Assembly (NCBI GenBank): GCA_045655105.1
Contig: JAZOOQ010000054.1
Span: 1-23,790 of the forward strand
Source: RGIG4140 sp045655105
GTDB taxonomy: Bacteria > Pseudomonadota > Alphaproteobacteria > CAAHEQ01 > UBA3637
Direction of reading: 5' to 3'
DNA length: 23,790 bases
The position numbers and the translations under genes were made by a program. Numbering within the stretch: the stretch's first letter is position 1; the number at the start of each line of letters is the position of its first letter. Positions 15,161 to 21,413 of this stretch are shown piece by piece. The notes beneath the pieces were generated by a model, which did not search any database, was not told where the DNA came from, and saw only the letters and a list, made by a program, of their open reading frames with translations.

Positions 15161-15940
15161 ATGGCATTGAAACGTTTTTTCAGTAAGGATTATTTCTTTA
15201 AAATATTGCCACAATTGCTTTATGTGACATTAATTCCATTTTATATGTTGGAAATCACATATATGCTTTCTTTAGGCGGTGGAAAAGATTTAACCAATCA
15301 ATGGTTAATCACGCCACTTTTATGGGGAAGCATTTGGTTGCCAGCTTTTTTTGGGCTTTTGTTTAATCAGCTTTATAAACGATATAAAAAAGGAGAAATC
15401 GCCCGAAAGTGGGATCGAAATTATCCGATTATTTTTATTTCGGTTTATTCGTTTTATTTCTTTTGTTTAAGTTGCATTTCTTTTGGAAAGCATTATTTAA
15501 CGGCGTTTTTTTCAAGCCTTATTTTAATTATCTTTTTGTTTTTGCTTAAAAATGCGCAAAAAGAAATGTTTTATTTGCCTCCACCCAAAGAATTTTGGTT
15601 TTATTTTTTAACGTTTATTCCTCCTATTGCCGTTTTATTTTCAACGGATGTTTATTTCTTGATTATGAAAGAATCGCCTTATTTTATTTTGTTGGCACCC
15701 GTGAGTTATTTGCCAGAAATATTTGGTTTTTGGGTCTTTTGCCGATTAAGAAGATTGTTTTTCAGTAAGAAAAAACGCGGAAAATTAACCCTTTTTCAAG
15801 CCATTTTTATTATGCAAATTATGAACATGGCCACTTCATTTTATTTTGGATCTTTTTGGGGCGATCGCGTGATTTGGATTTCGTTGACCTTTAGTTTGGC
15901 GGCGCTATTGGTGGCACAGCATTTTTCAAAATATCGCTAA
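15161..15940 (+). CDS. Multi-pass membrane protein, unknown function
   Basis: A 259-residue, very hydrophobic and aromatic protein with about seven to eight membrane segments. Examples are around residues 14-36, 48-70, 88-106, 112-130, 144-168, 172-196 and 213-255. Basic loops (RRLFFSKKKRGK, YKRYKKGEIARKW) separate them. There is no motif I recognise and no signal peptide apart from the first helix. It starts 3 nt after the repressor gene with no promoter between, so the two are co-transcribed. It may therefore be kept at a low level by autorepression and rise on induction, as expected for a lysogeny or stress accessory function. A holin is unlikely at this size. Transport or immunity roles are possible but unsupported. 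Confidence 0.7.
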   Translation: MALKRFFSKDYFFKILPQLLYVTLIPFYMLEITYMLSLGGGKDLTNQWLITPLLWGSIWLPAFFGLLFNQLYKRYKKGEIARKWDRNYPIIFISVYSFYFFCLSCISFGKHYLTAFFSSLILIIFLFLLKNAQKEMFYLPPPKEFWFYFLTFIPPIAVLFSTDVYFLIMKESPYFILLAPVSYLPEIFGFWVFCRLRRLFFSKKKRGKLTLFQAIFIMQIMNMATSFYFGSFWGDRVIWISLTFSLAALLVAQHFSKYR

Positions 15941-15963
15941 AAAAAGATAGTTAAAGCTTAAAA

Positions 15964-16000
15964 AAAACGCCTTAAAGAGCCCACCTTTTTAAGGCGTTTT
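15964..16000. terminator. Bidirectional intrinsic terminator
   Basis: A perfect 13-bp stem AAAACGCCTTAAA (15964-15976) / TTTAAGGCGTTTT (15988-16000) with an A tract on the left and a T tract within the right arm. It ends the repressor-membrane protein operon. On the minus strand it lies 18 nt beyond the -10 of the promoter module at 16019-16083. Confidence 0.9.
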
Positions 16001-16018
16001 CTAATTATAAAAATTCCT

Positions 16019-16083
16019 ATTTTACTTAAGCATACCTGCCTTTTTTTTGAAACGCAACCCCTTATTTTTGACAATTGTGACAA
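16019..16083 (-). promoter_or_regulatory. Minus-strand copy of the TTGTCACAATTGTCA / TAAAAT module
   Basis: On the minus strand the box TTGTCACAATTGTCA (plus 16083-16069) is followed by GGGTTGCG and, exactly 59 nt from the box start, by TAAAAT (plus 16024-16019). The plus-strand copies at 16784, 18396 and 20973 have the same spacing and the same GTTGC block. Transcription would run left straight into the hairpin at 16000-15964, giving an RNA of about 50 nt. Readthrough would be antisense to the membrane protein and repressor genes. Confidence 0.6.
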
Positions 16084-16093
16084 GAAATAACAA

Positions 16094-16290
16094 AATCTGT
16101 GGATATGTGAATAAATCTGTGGATAAGAGGGGGGAAGTAAGATATTAATAATAACCTATGCATGCGCTTGCAAGTGCGCGCGTAAACTCTTGCCGTTTTA
16201 TTCTCGTTATATGAGTTTGATACAAACGTTAGAGTTTTATTTTTAATATTTTTAAATATAAAAAAAATAATAATATATAATAACTCTTTG
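16094..16290. other. Cluster of DnaA-box-like sites beside an AT-rich stretch: candidate replication origin
   Basis: Three sites lie within 29 nt: TGTGGATAT (16098-16106), TGTGAATAA (16106-16114) and TGTGGATAA (16118-16126). The last is the exact complement of the consensus TTATCCACA, and the second fits TTATnCACA. AAATCTGTGGATA repeats with a 20-nt period. About 90 nt on, 16229-16282 is almost purely A/T and could unwind. No replication gene is in the window and gene direction does not switch here, so a chromosomal origin is not supported. A plasmid or phage origin, or a DnaA-responsive regulatory site, remains possible. Confidence 0.4.
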
Positions 16291-16540
16291 AAGAACAGAG
16301 TATACGCGCACACGGGCGAGGGGTTTTGGGGGCAAATTGTTAAAATTGTCAAAAAAAAAGGAAGAGGGGGGCTTGAATTAAAAAAATCAATGCTTATACG
16401 CGCGTCTTTAAGAGGCATTTTTTTTAACCATACAGGAAGCGAAAAGAAACGAACAAGCTTTTGTTTTGCAAAAGTAATTAAATTTTTTAAAATGCCGTGT
16501 TTTATTTTCTTTATTTTTTAATATCAATAAGTTAAATTGC

Positions 16541-16603
16541 ATTCTTAAAGTATCACTTAAATGCGAAGAAAGAGAGAGAACCGGTTAGAGAGAGGGATAT
16601 TTT
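16541..16603. repeat. Conserved 63-nt head of the G-rich repeat element, copy 2
   Basis: It matches 2140-2202 at 59 of 63 positions with no gaps. As in copy 1, a G-rich tail follows on the same strand. The stretch 16291-16540 between the candidate origin and this head contains short A/T runs, TATACGCGC twice and a degenerate TTGTTAAAATTGTCA box (16337-16351) without a -10 at the usual distance. I see no gene in it. Confidence 0.85.
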
Positions 16604-16770
16604 GGGAAGAAAGGTGAGAGAGAATTATAAGGGAATTGAGAGGGTTGGTGCGCGGTGGTTTGGGTTGAGGTGAGGTGGGGGGCACGGCACGGGCATTGTG
16701 GTTGGGTTGTGGCGTGTGTAGGTGCGTGAGGGGTTGTGGTGCGGGCGTTGGGGTTGGAGTGGGTGTGGTG
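16604..16770 (+). repeat. G-rich, C-poor tract (tail of element copy 2)
   Basis: Plus strand of GGTTGGTGCGCGGTGG, GAGGTGGGG, GGGTTGTGG type words, with few C residues. It does not align base for base with the tail of copy 1 beyond the shared head, so the tails differ in sequence while keeping composition and strand. It ends 11 nt before regulatory module A. Confidence 0.75.
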
Positions 16771-16780
16771 TTTTCTTTTT

Positions 16781-16903
16781 AATTTGTCACAATTGTCATT
16801 TTTTATGTGTTGCCTTTTTTTATTTTGGAGGGTAGAGTAAGGTAAAATCGAAGTTTTATAAATTTTTTTTAAGCTCTGAAAGTTTTTTTTCAGAGTTTTT
16901 TTT
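16781..16903 (+). promoter_or_regulatory. Regulatory module A: box, -10 and promoter-proximal terminator
   Basis: The box TTGTCACAATTGTCA (16784-16798) is a direct repeat of TTGTCA spaced by 3 nt. TAAAAT (16843-16848) begins 59 nt from the box start. A hairpin CTCTGAAA (16874-16881) / TTTCAGAG (16888-16895) with eight T follows. A transcript would therefore be stopped after about 50 nt unless terminator readthrough is allowed. Ribosome site AAAGGA and the ATG of the 16929 gene lie directly after. Bases 16781-16848 are identical to 18393-18460. Confidence 0.7.
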
Positions 16904-16928
16904 AACTCTTAACTGAAAGGAATTAAAA

Positions 16929-17720
16929 ATGGATTACAAATCTCCATTAAGAATTGCCATGGAAAAGGCAATGAACGGCGAACACGCCTTTACAAGAGAA
17001 AACCCCGAGCCATGGGAAACAAAACATTATTTTATGAAGTGGCCAGATGACCCTTTTTCAACGGCAAGTGACGCTCAAATAATTGATGTGCCAGATGATG
17101 TTGACCCTGAGGAGTTTAGATTAAATGGCTATCAAGTGCCATCTGCTCAACCAGTTGTTGAAGAGCCTCAATTAACAGGTAGTCTTTTTGATACACCAGT
17201 TGGATACCAAAGTTTATTACCAGAGGATGAGGGGGAAGATTTATCAACTGATCCAAATTGTTATATGAATTTTGATGGTAAAACTTTAGATTTATATAAT
17301 AAAAATGGTTTGGTTAACGGGTTAGATGCACAATCTGGACAGGATGAATATCAAAGTGCTAAATATCAAAATGTTAAAAACAAAGGGCCACTTCCGGAAG
17401 GAACCTATTATGCTAATCAAAGTGAACGTCAAAATATAGATTTAAAAGATGCTGCACTAGGGACTTTAACCGGAATGTTGAATATTAATAAAGGGAAATG
17501 GAAGGGGGGACCTATTTCATGGGGATTAAGAAGAGTATGGCTAAAACCTGATGAAAAAACAAATACGTATAATAGAGATGGTTTTTCAATTCATGGGGGA
17601 TTTAGTAAAGGTTCAGCAGGATGTATAGATATACCATGGCAAACGGGGGATTTAAGCGATTATTTAGATAATTGTCAAGAATCAGTTCCTGTTCATGTAA
17701 AATATCCTAAAAAATGGTGA
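16929..17720 (+). CDS. DUF2778 / L,D-transpeptidase-like effector with shared N-terminal region
   Basis: A 263-residue protein. Residues 1-97 (MDYKSPLRIAMEKAMNGEHA ... TPVGYQSLL) recur in the muramidase locus at 21117-23015. After an acidic linker, residues 110-263 look like the DUF2778 (Tlde1-type) fold: YNKNGL, a GPLPEGTYY turn, and FSIHGGFSKGSAGCIDI, with the conserved His222 and Ser-x-Gly-Cys232. Known members act on peptidoglycan peptides and include type VI secretion toxins. There is no signal peptide, so delivery would depend on a secretion system, a phage particle or lysis. The start has AAAGGA 7 nt upstream. Expression is expected to pass through the terminator of module A. The small membrane protein gene 90 nt downstream is a candidate immunity gene. 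The enzyme-family call is fairly firm; the toxin role is inference. Confidence 0.75.
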   Translation: MDYKSPLRIAMEKAMNGEHAFTRENPEPWETKHYFMKWPDDPFSTASDAQIIDVPDDVDPEEFRLNGYQVPSAQPVVEEPQLTGSLFDTPVGYQSLLPEDEGEDLSTDPNCYMNFDGKTLDLYNKNGLVNGLDAQSGQDEYQSAKYQNVKNKGPLPEGTYYANQSERQNIDLKDAALGTLTGMLNINKGKWKGGPISWGLRRVWLKPDEKTNTYNRDGFSIHGGFSKGSAGCIDIPWQTGDLSDYLDNCQESVPVHVKYPKKW

Positions 17721-17810
17721 TATTTAGCAAAAGTTAAGAAAAATTCTTGCTCTTTAAGGCCTTTTTATAGTATATTTTATTCATAAAAAGTTTAAGAAGG
17801 GTAAGTTTTT

Positions 17811-18167
17811 ATGAAACAATTTTTTTTGAAATTAAAAGATCATTTTATTGAAACAAAAAAAACAATAGCTCCTTTTAAATGGTATATCTGTTTTCATCTT
17901 ATTTTTGTGAGCATATTTATTATTGATTATTTTAATCCACCTGCAAAAGATGATCCAATTTTAGCCTATGAATATTCGAGAGGGGCTTGGAACTATATTA
18001 ATCAAGAAGTTTATATAGAGTCAGCACGGATGTTTTTGATTATTTTAATATTGATTTTTTTGCTTGCTTTAAGCAATATTAAAAACCATCCTAAATTGGC
18101 AAAATTCATTTTTATTTATCCATTGATTTGGTTATTGATTCGGTTAATTATTCTTCTGTTTAAGTAA
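17811..18167 (+). CDS. Small membrane protein, candidate immunity protein
   Basis: A 118-residue protein with three hydrophobic segments, about residues 26-43 (ICFHLIFVSIFIIDYF), 68-86 (MFLIILILIFLLALS) and 98-117 (FIFIYPLIWLLIRLIILLF). A soluble loop of about 25 residues separates the first two. It has its own likely promoter (TTGCTC 17747-17752, 18-nt spacer, TATATT 17771-17776) and a GAAGGG ribosome site, so it can be made when the upstream module is shut off. That is the arrangement expected of an immunity gene beside a cell-wall toxin gene. No conserved motif is recognised and the role is inferred from size, location and context only. Confidence 0.6.
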   Translation: MKQFFLKLKDHFIETKKTIAPFKWYICFHLIFVSIFIIDYFNPPAKDDPILAYEYSRGAWNYINQEVYIESARMFLIILILIFLLALSNIKNHPKLAKFIFIYPLIWLLIRLIILLFK

Positions 18168-18198
18168 TGCCTAAAGAATCAAAGTGAGGATAAAATAA

Positions 18199-18394
18199 AT
18201 GAAAAAGAACGTATAGTTCAACAGATAAAAGTTGGTTTAATTCTCTTTTGGGTTCAAAACCAGCTTTTGGCGCAACGATTTCCTCTCAAGGCATTAATAA
18301 CGAACCAACAGGTGTTTCCTTGCCATCAGATGAAGAGCTTTCAAAAGTATTAGACCGCCATCTTTCTGCTCTTAAAGCGTATGAAAGGATTTAA
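18199..18394 (+). pseudogene. Frameshifted remnant of an unidentified gene
   Basis: ATG 18199 (after TGAGGA) reads MKKNV and hits TAG. Shifting by one base opens a frame at 18209-18394 with protein-like sequence, TYSSTDKSWFNSLLGSKPAF ... SLPSDEELSKVLDRHLSALK, ending at a TAA that overlaps the start of module B. This fits a gene that lost its middle and suffered a frameshift. The family is not recognised. Confidence 0.5.
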
Positions 18395-18517
18395 TTTGTC
18401 ACAATTGTCATTTTTTATGTGTTGCCTTTTTTTATTTTGGAGGGTAGAGTAAGGTAAAATTGGAATTAAAGTATTTAAAAAAAGCTTTGAAAAAGATGAG
18501 TTCTTTTCAAGGCTTTT
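18393..18517 (+). promoter_or_regulatory. Regulatory module B: box, -10 and promoter-proximal terminator
   Basis: The box lies at 18396-18410 and TAAAAT at 18455-18460, again 59 nt from the box start. The terminator hairpin is unrelated in sequence to that of module A: 13 bp, 18481-18493 / 18504-18516, with one G-U pair and a T tract. It nevertheless sits 20 nt past the -10, so the position is kept although the sequence is not. The adaptor gene start (18568) follows. Confidence 0.7.
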
Positions 18518-18567
18518 TTTATTCTTAAAAAAAACAGGTAATTATGCCACAACAACAAGGAGAAAAT

Positions 18568-19293
18568 ATGAACATTCTTACACTTGCAAGAGAGGCTGCC
18601 GCCGTTGTTTCAACGGATCAGCCGGATACATTATTTGATAAACACAATGCGCAAAGTCAATTGTTTTTATCTTTGCTTAATGATTCATTGGAATCTTTAA
18701 AACGCTTTGGGGATTGGCAACAGCTTCAAAAAGAAGCCTCTTTTTTTATTTTGGAGTCTTGTTATGTTTATCCGCTTGAGGAGATTGCACCAGATTTCTT
18801 TTCGCTTGTGCCAGACACGATTTTTATTAAAGATTCTCAAGAAAAGGTGATTGGTTCCATTTCGGCAGAAGAATTTATGAAATCAAAAGTTTTTAAAACA
18901 TCTTCAGGCGATGTTGAATTTTATTTAAAAGGCAATGCGTTTTGTTTTACTTCTCTTCCCAAAGTGGGGGCACGCGTTGTTTTTCATTATCGAACGAATA
19001 ACCTTGTGAAAGAAGAAAGCCAAGTGAACGGCGAATGGGTTTATAAACCTTATCCAACAAAAGATACGGATATTGCTTTATTTGATCCTTATTTGATTAA
19101 GCTTTCGTTAATTTGGCGTTGGTATAAGCGCAATTCGTTTGCTTATAATGAAGAGTTTCAAGAATATCTCACCGAGGTGAAAAAAGCTTTTGCCGAAGGG
19201 ATTTGCTTGAAAAATATTTCATTAACGGGCAAGGGGGGTAATGTTATTTTTGGAGGGCCAAATGTCTGTTTTATTCGCAAAAAGAACGATTAA
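18568..19293 (+). CDS. Phage head-tail adaptor-like protein (podovirus type)
   Basis: A 241-residue protein starting MNILTLAREA; ATG 18568 is chosen over ATG 18544 because AAGGAG lies 6 nt before it. The helical N-terminus with LSLLNDSLESLKRFGDWQQL matches the pattern of small phage adaptor proteins (P22 gp4 / tail-tubular A-like) encoded before a gp10-like gene. These usually show N-R...L-x-R-x-D-W-Q-x-L. A mixed beta region follows (FFSLVPDTIF, GNAFCFTSLPKVGARVVFHY), then DPYLIKLSLIWRWYKRNSFA. In phages this protein joins portal and tail. It overlaps the next gene by 32 nt. No portal, capsid or terminase is present here, so the particle, if any, is incomplete within this window. Confidence 0.6.
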   Translation: MNILTLAREAAAVVSTDQPDTLFDKHNAQSQLFLSLLNDSLESLKRFGDWQQLQKEASFFILESCYVYPLEEIAPDFFSLVPDTIFIKDSQEKVIGSISAEEFMKSKVFKTSSGDVEFYLKGNAFCFTSLPKVGARVVFHYRTNNLVKEESQVNGEWVYKPYPTKDTDIALFDPYLIKLSLIWRWYKRNSFAYNEEFQEYLTEVKKAFAEGICLKNISLTGKGGNVIFGGPNVCFIRKKND

Positions 19294-20887
19294 CCGTTCG
19301 CTCAACCGCTTGGTTGATTTTATTTTTCCTTCTCCTGTGGGGGGATTGAACACAACAACAAGTTATGATTCAATGCCCTTAAATGAAGCCATTGTGATGG
19401 ATAATTATATTCCATACACCAATCATGTTTCGTTAAGAAAAGGATATCGCCCCTATGCCAAATTTAAAGCGCCTGTGAAAACATTGGCGCTTTTTAAAAG
19501 CCAAAAAGGCGAAGAACGGTTGCTTGCTTTTTCAGGCGGGGAGGCGTTTGATATTTCTTATCCAAAAGATTGCTCTTCTTTAACAGCGCAAGAGTTAGAA
19601 AAGCAAAAAAATTTGATGAACAAAAACTTTTTATCTGATGAATGGCAATTTGCTGAGTTTAAAAACAGGCTTTATTTTGCTAATGGCGTTGATCAAGTTC
19701 AAGTTTATGAAGAAGATGAAACACTTGAAACATATGGCTCTTTAAAACCAGCAGAGTTTACCTCTGGGCAAGAAGAAGTTTCATTAGATTTAACCAAGCT
19801 TGAAAATGTTTTTGTTGCCAAACAACGGCTTTGGTTCATTGAAAAAGGATCCATGAAAGTTTGGTATAGCGAAAATGCTGGCGAAGTGAAAGGCAAGCTT
19901 TTATCTTTTGATATGTCGGCCGTTTCTTCTTTTGGCGGATGTTTGGTGGCCGGCGCTTCTTGGACGCAAGATGGGGGCGCTGGCATGGATGATTTAACCG
20001 TTTTTATCACGTCGCAAGGCGAAGTGTTGGTTTATAAGGGAACAAATCCAAATGATCCAACTGATTGGGCTTTGAAAGGCGTTTATAAAATGGCTGAACC
20101 ATTGGGAAAGAAATGTTTAATCAAATATTTGGGCGATTTGGTTTTAATTTCAAAAGAAGGGTATGTGCCCCTTTCAAAAGCCTTGCCGTTAGATGGCGTT
20201 AACGCTTCTCAATTTGCTTTTAGCAATAAAATTCAAGAGCTTGTTTCAGATCGCGCCAAGTTTTATGCTTCAAAAAAAGGCTGGCAAGGCATTTTATATC
20301 CCAGAGGCGGGTGGGCGCTTTTTAATGTTCCCCTTTCCAATGGGTTTGAACAACATGTGTGTAACACGGTGAGTGGCGCTTGGTGTCGTTTCACGGGGAT
20401 TAAATCTTTTTGCTGGGAAGTTTTTAATTCAAGGCTTTATTTTGGATCGGATAATCAAGTTTATCTTTTTGATGAAGGGTCAACGGATGATTTAAACCCC
20501 ATTCATGGCAAGATTCAACAAGCTTTTTCAAACCTTGGTACGCCCAGATATAAACGCGTGACGCTTTTAAATCCTTGTGTGAAATCTTCAAGACCTTTTG
20601 CGCTTAAGATTTACACGAACACGGATTTTGACACGACCATGAAACCTTATCGCACCACAATTGGCGAGGCAGGGGATAGCCGTTGGAATGAATTGAAGTG
20701 GAGCACTTTGAAGGCCGTTTCTTCCTCAGAAGGTACTTCTCATGCCAAATGGGCGCGTTTGGCGGGGATTCATCGTGCCAATTGGATCAGCAATTTGGCT
20801 AGCGGTGTTTATTTTTCGCTTGTTTTGGAAACGAAAACAAAAGGCGTTTCAATTGATTTCTTTTCAACTTCTGTGCGCTATGAATGA
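19262..20887 (+). CDS. Phage tail/DNA-stabilisation protein (gp10-like)
   Basis: A 541-residue protein starting MSVLFAKRTI, with TGGAGGG before ATG 19262; an upstream TTG (19241) is rejected. The N-terminus reads PSPVGGLNTTTSYDSMPLNE and then MDNYIPYTNHVSLRKGYRPY. That is the pattern of beta-propeller-like phage proteins of the P22 gp10 / tail-tubular type, often G(G/W)xN-D-xxxMP-xx-A-xxLDNx(F/I)P-xxxx-V-xxR-x-G. The rest is beta-rich with repeated aromatic strands (FKNRLYFANGVDQVQVYEED, FNSRLYFGSDNQVYLFDEGS), consistent with a propeller. The gene lies in the same operon as the adaptor gene and ends at a clear terminator. The family call is by pattern memory and moderately certain; I could not compare sequences. 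Confidence 0.6.
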   Translation: MSVLFAKRTINRSLNRLVDFIFPSPVGGLNTTTSYDSMPLNEAIVMDNYIPYTNHVSLRKGYRPYAKFKAPVKTLALFKSQKGEERLLAFSGGEAFDISYPKDCSSLTAQELEKQKNLMNKNFLSDEWQFAEFKNRLYFANGVDQVQVYEEDETLETYGSLKPAEFTSGQEEVSLDLTKLENVFVAKQRLWFIEKGSMKVWYSENAGEVKGKLLSFDMSAVSSFGGCLVAGASWTQDGGAGMDDLTVFITSQGEVLVYKGTNPNDPTDWALKGVYKMAEPLGKKCLIKYLGDLVLISKEGYVPLSKALPLDGVNASQFAFSNKIQELVSDRAKFYASKKGWQGILYPRGGWALFNVPLSNGFEQHVCNTVSGAWCRFTGIKSFCWEVFNSRLYFGSDNQVYLFDEGSTDDLNPIHGKIQQAFSNLGTPRYKRVTLLNPCVKSSRPFALKIYTNTDFDTTMKPYRTTIGEAGDSRWNELKWSTLKAVSSSEGTSHAKWARLAGIHRANWISNLASGVYFSLVLETKTKGVSIDFFSTSVRYE

Positions 20888-20901
20888 TTTTTAAAGGGAT
20901 T

Positions 20902-20946
20902 AAAAAGTTTCGTTAAGTTTTTTAGCGGAACTTTTTCCTTTTAATC
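20902..20946 (+). terminator. Terminator after the phage-like gene pair
   Basis: Stem AAAAAGTTTCG (20902-20912) / CGGAACTTTTT (20936-20946) with one G-U pair, extendable inward through TTAA/TTAG. It begins 14 nt after the stop codon. Confidence 0.8.
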
Positions 20947-20970
20947 AAAAAGGGAGAAGGGGGTTGTTTA

Positions 20971-21104
20971 ATTTGTCACAATTGTCATTTTTTCCTTGTT
21001 GCGTTTTTTTATTTTGGGGGGTAAAGTAAGATAAAATCGAAGTTTTATAAATTTTTTTAAGCTCTGAAAATTTTTTTTCAGAGTTTTTTTTAACGCTTAA
21101 CTGA
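20971..21104 (+). promoter_or_regulatory. Regulatory module C: box, -10 and promoter-proximal terminator
   Basis: The box is at 20973-20987 and TAAAAT at 21032-21037, 59 nt from the box start. A CTCTGAAA / TTTCAGAG hairpin with a T tract follows at about 21062-21090. Unlike B, it is homologous to module A all the way through the ribosome site into the coding region of the muramidase locus. Confidence 0.7.
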
Positions 21105-21116
21105 AAGGAATTAAAA

Positions 21117-21266
21117 ATGGATTATAAATCCCCTTTAAGAATTGCCATGGAAAAGGCCATGAACGGCGAACACGCTTTTACAAGAGAAAACCTAAGAGCC
21201 ATGGGAAACAAAACATTATTTTATTTCCTAATGGTGTTGGGTGGTTCAATGTTTTGTGATGAGTGA
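21117..21266 (+). pseudogene. Severed N-terminal stump of the muramidase gene
   Basis: ATG 21117 with AAAGGA begins the same conserved N-terminus as the 16929 gene (MDYKSPLRIAMEKAMNGEHA FTREN). Where the intact gene reads GAAAACCCCGAGCC, this copy reads GAAAACCTAAGAGCC, one base longer. The frame shifts and ends at TGA 21264-21266 after 49 codons. Confidence 0.75.
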
Positions 21267-21413
21267 AAAAATGATTTTAGGGGAGCAGATAATCCGTGAT
21301 TTGCGACCCGATGTGTATTTTGCAAAAAAGCGATAGCTTCATATACATGAGCGGTTGCAAATTGCGCTTTAGATGACGCATAAAATCTTTTTTTCATTGG
21401 ATGTTTGACCATA
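21226..21413. other. About 190-bp insertion replacing part of the conserved N-terminal region
   Basis: Alignment with the 16929 gene breaks after TTATTTTAT (21222) and resumes at AGTGATGCTCAAAT (21422). The extra DNA is bounded by 8-nt direct repeats ATTTTATT (21218-21225 and 21414-21421), and about 30 nt of the original sequence is missing. On the minus strand it is open for 63 codons (MVKHPMKKRFYASSKAQF ...), possibly a piece of another gene. No terminal inverted repeats or transposase are seen. Confidence 0.5.

Noticed and set aside
16094..16290. Chromosomal oriC
   Set aside because: No dnaA, parA or other origin-linked gene is visible, and genes on both sides point the same way, with no strand switch. 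Only a generic origin or DnaA site can be proposed.
16062..16521. Open frames of 118 codons (minus) and 77 codons (plus) in the noncoding region
   Set aside because: They cover DnaA-box-like sites, A/T-only DNA and a regulatory box, have no ribosome site, and their translations are low in protein character.
21221..21412. 63-codon minus-strand frame as an independent gene
   Set aside because: It has no promoter or clear ribosome site and coincides with the inserted block in the muramidase locus. At most it is a gene fragment.
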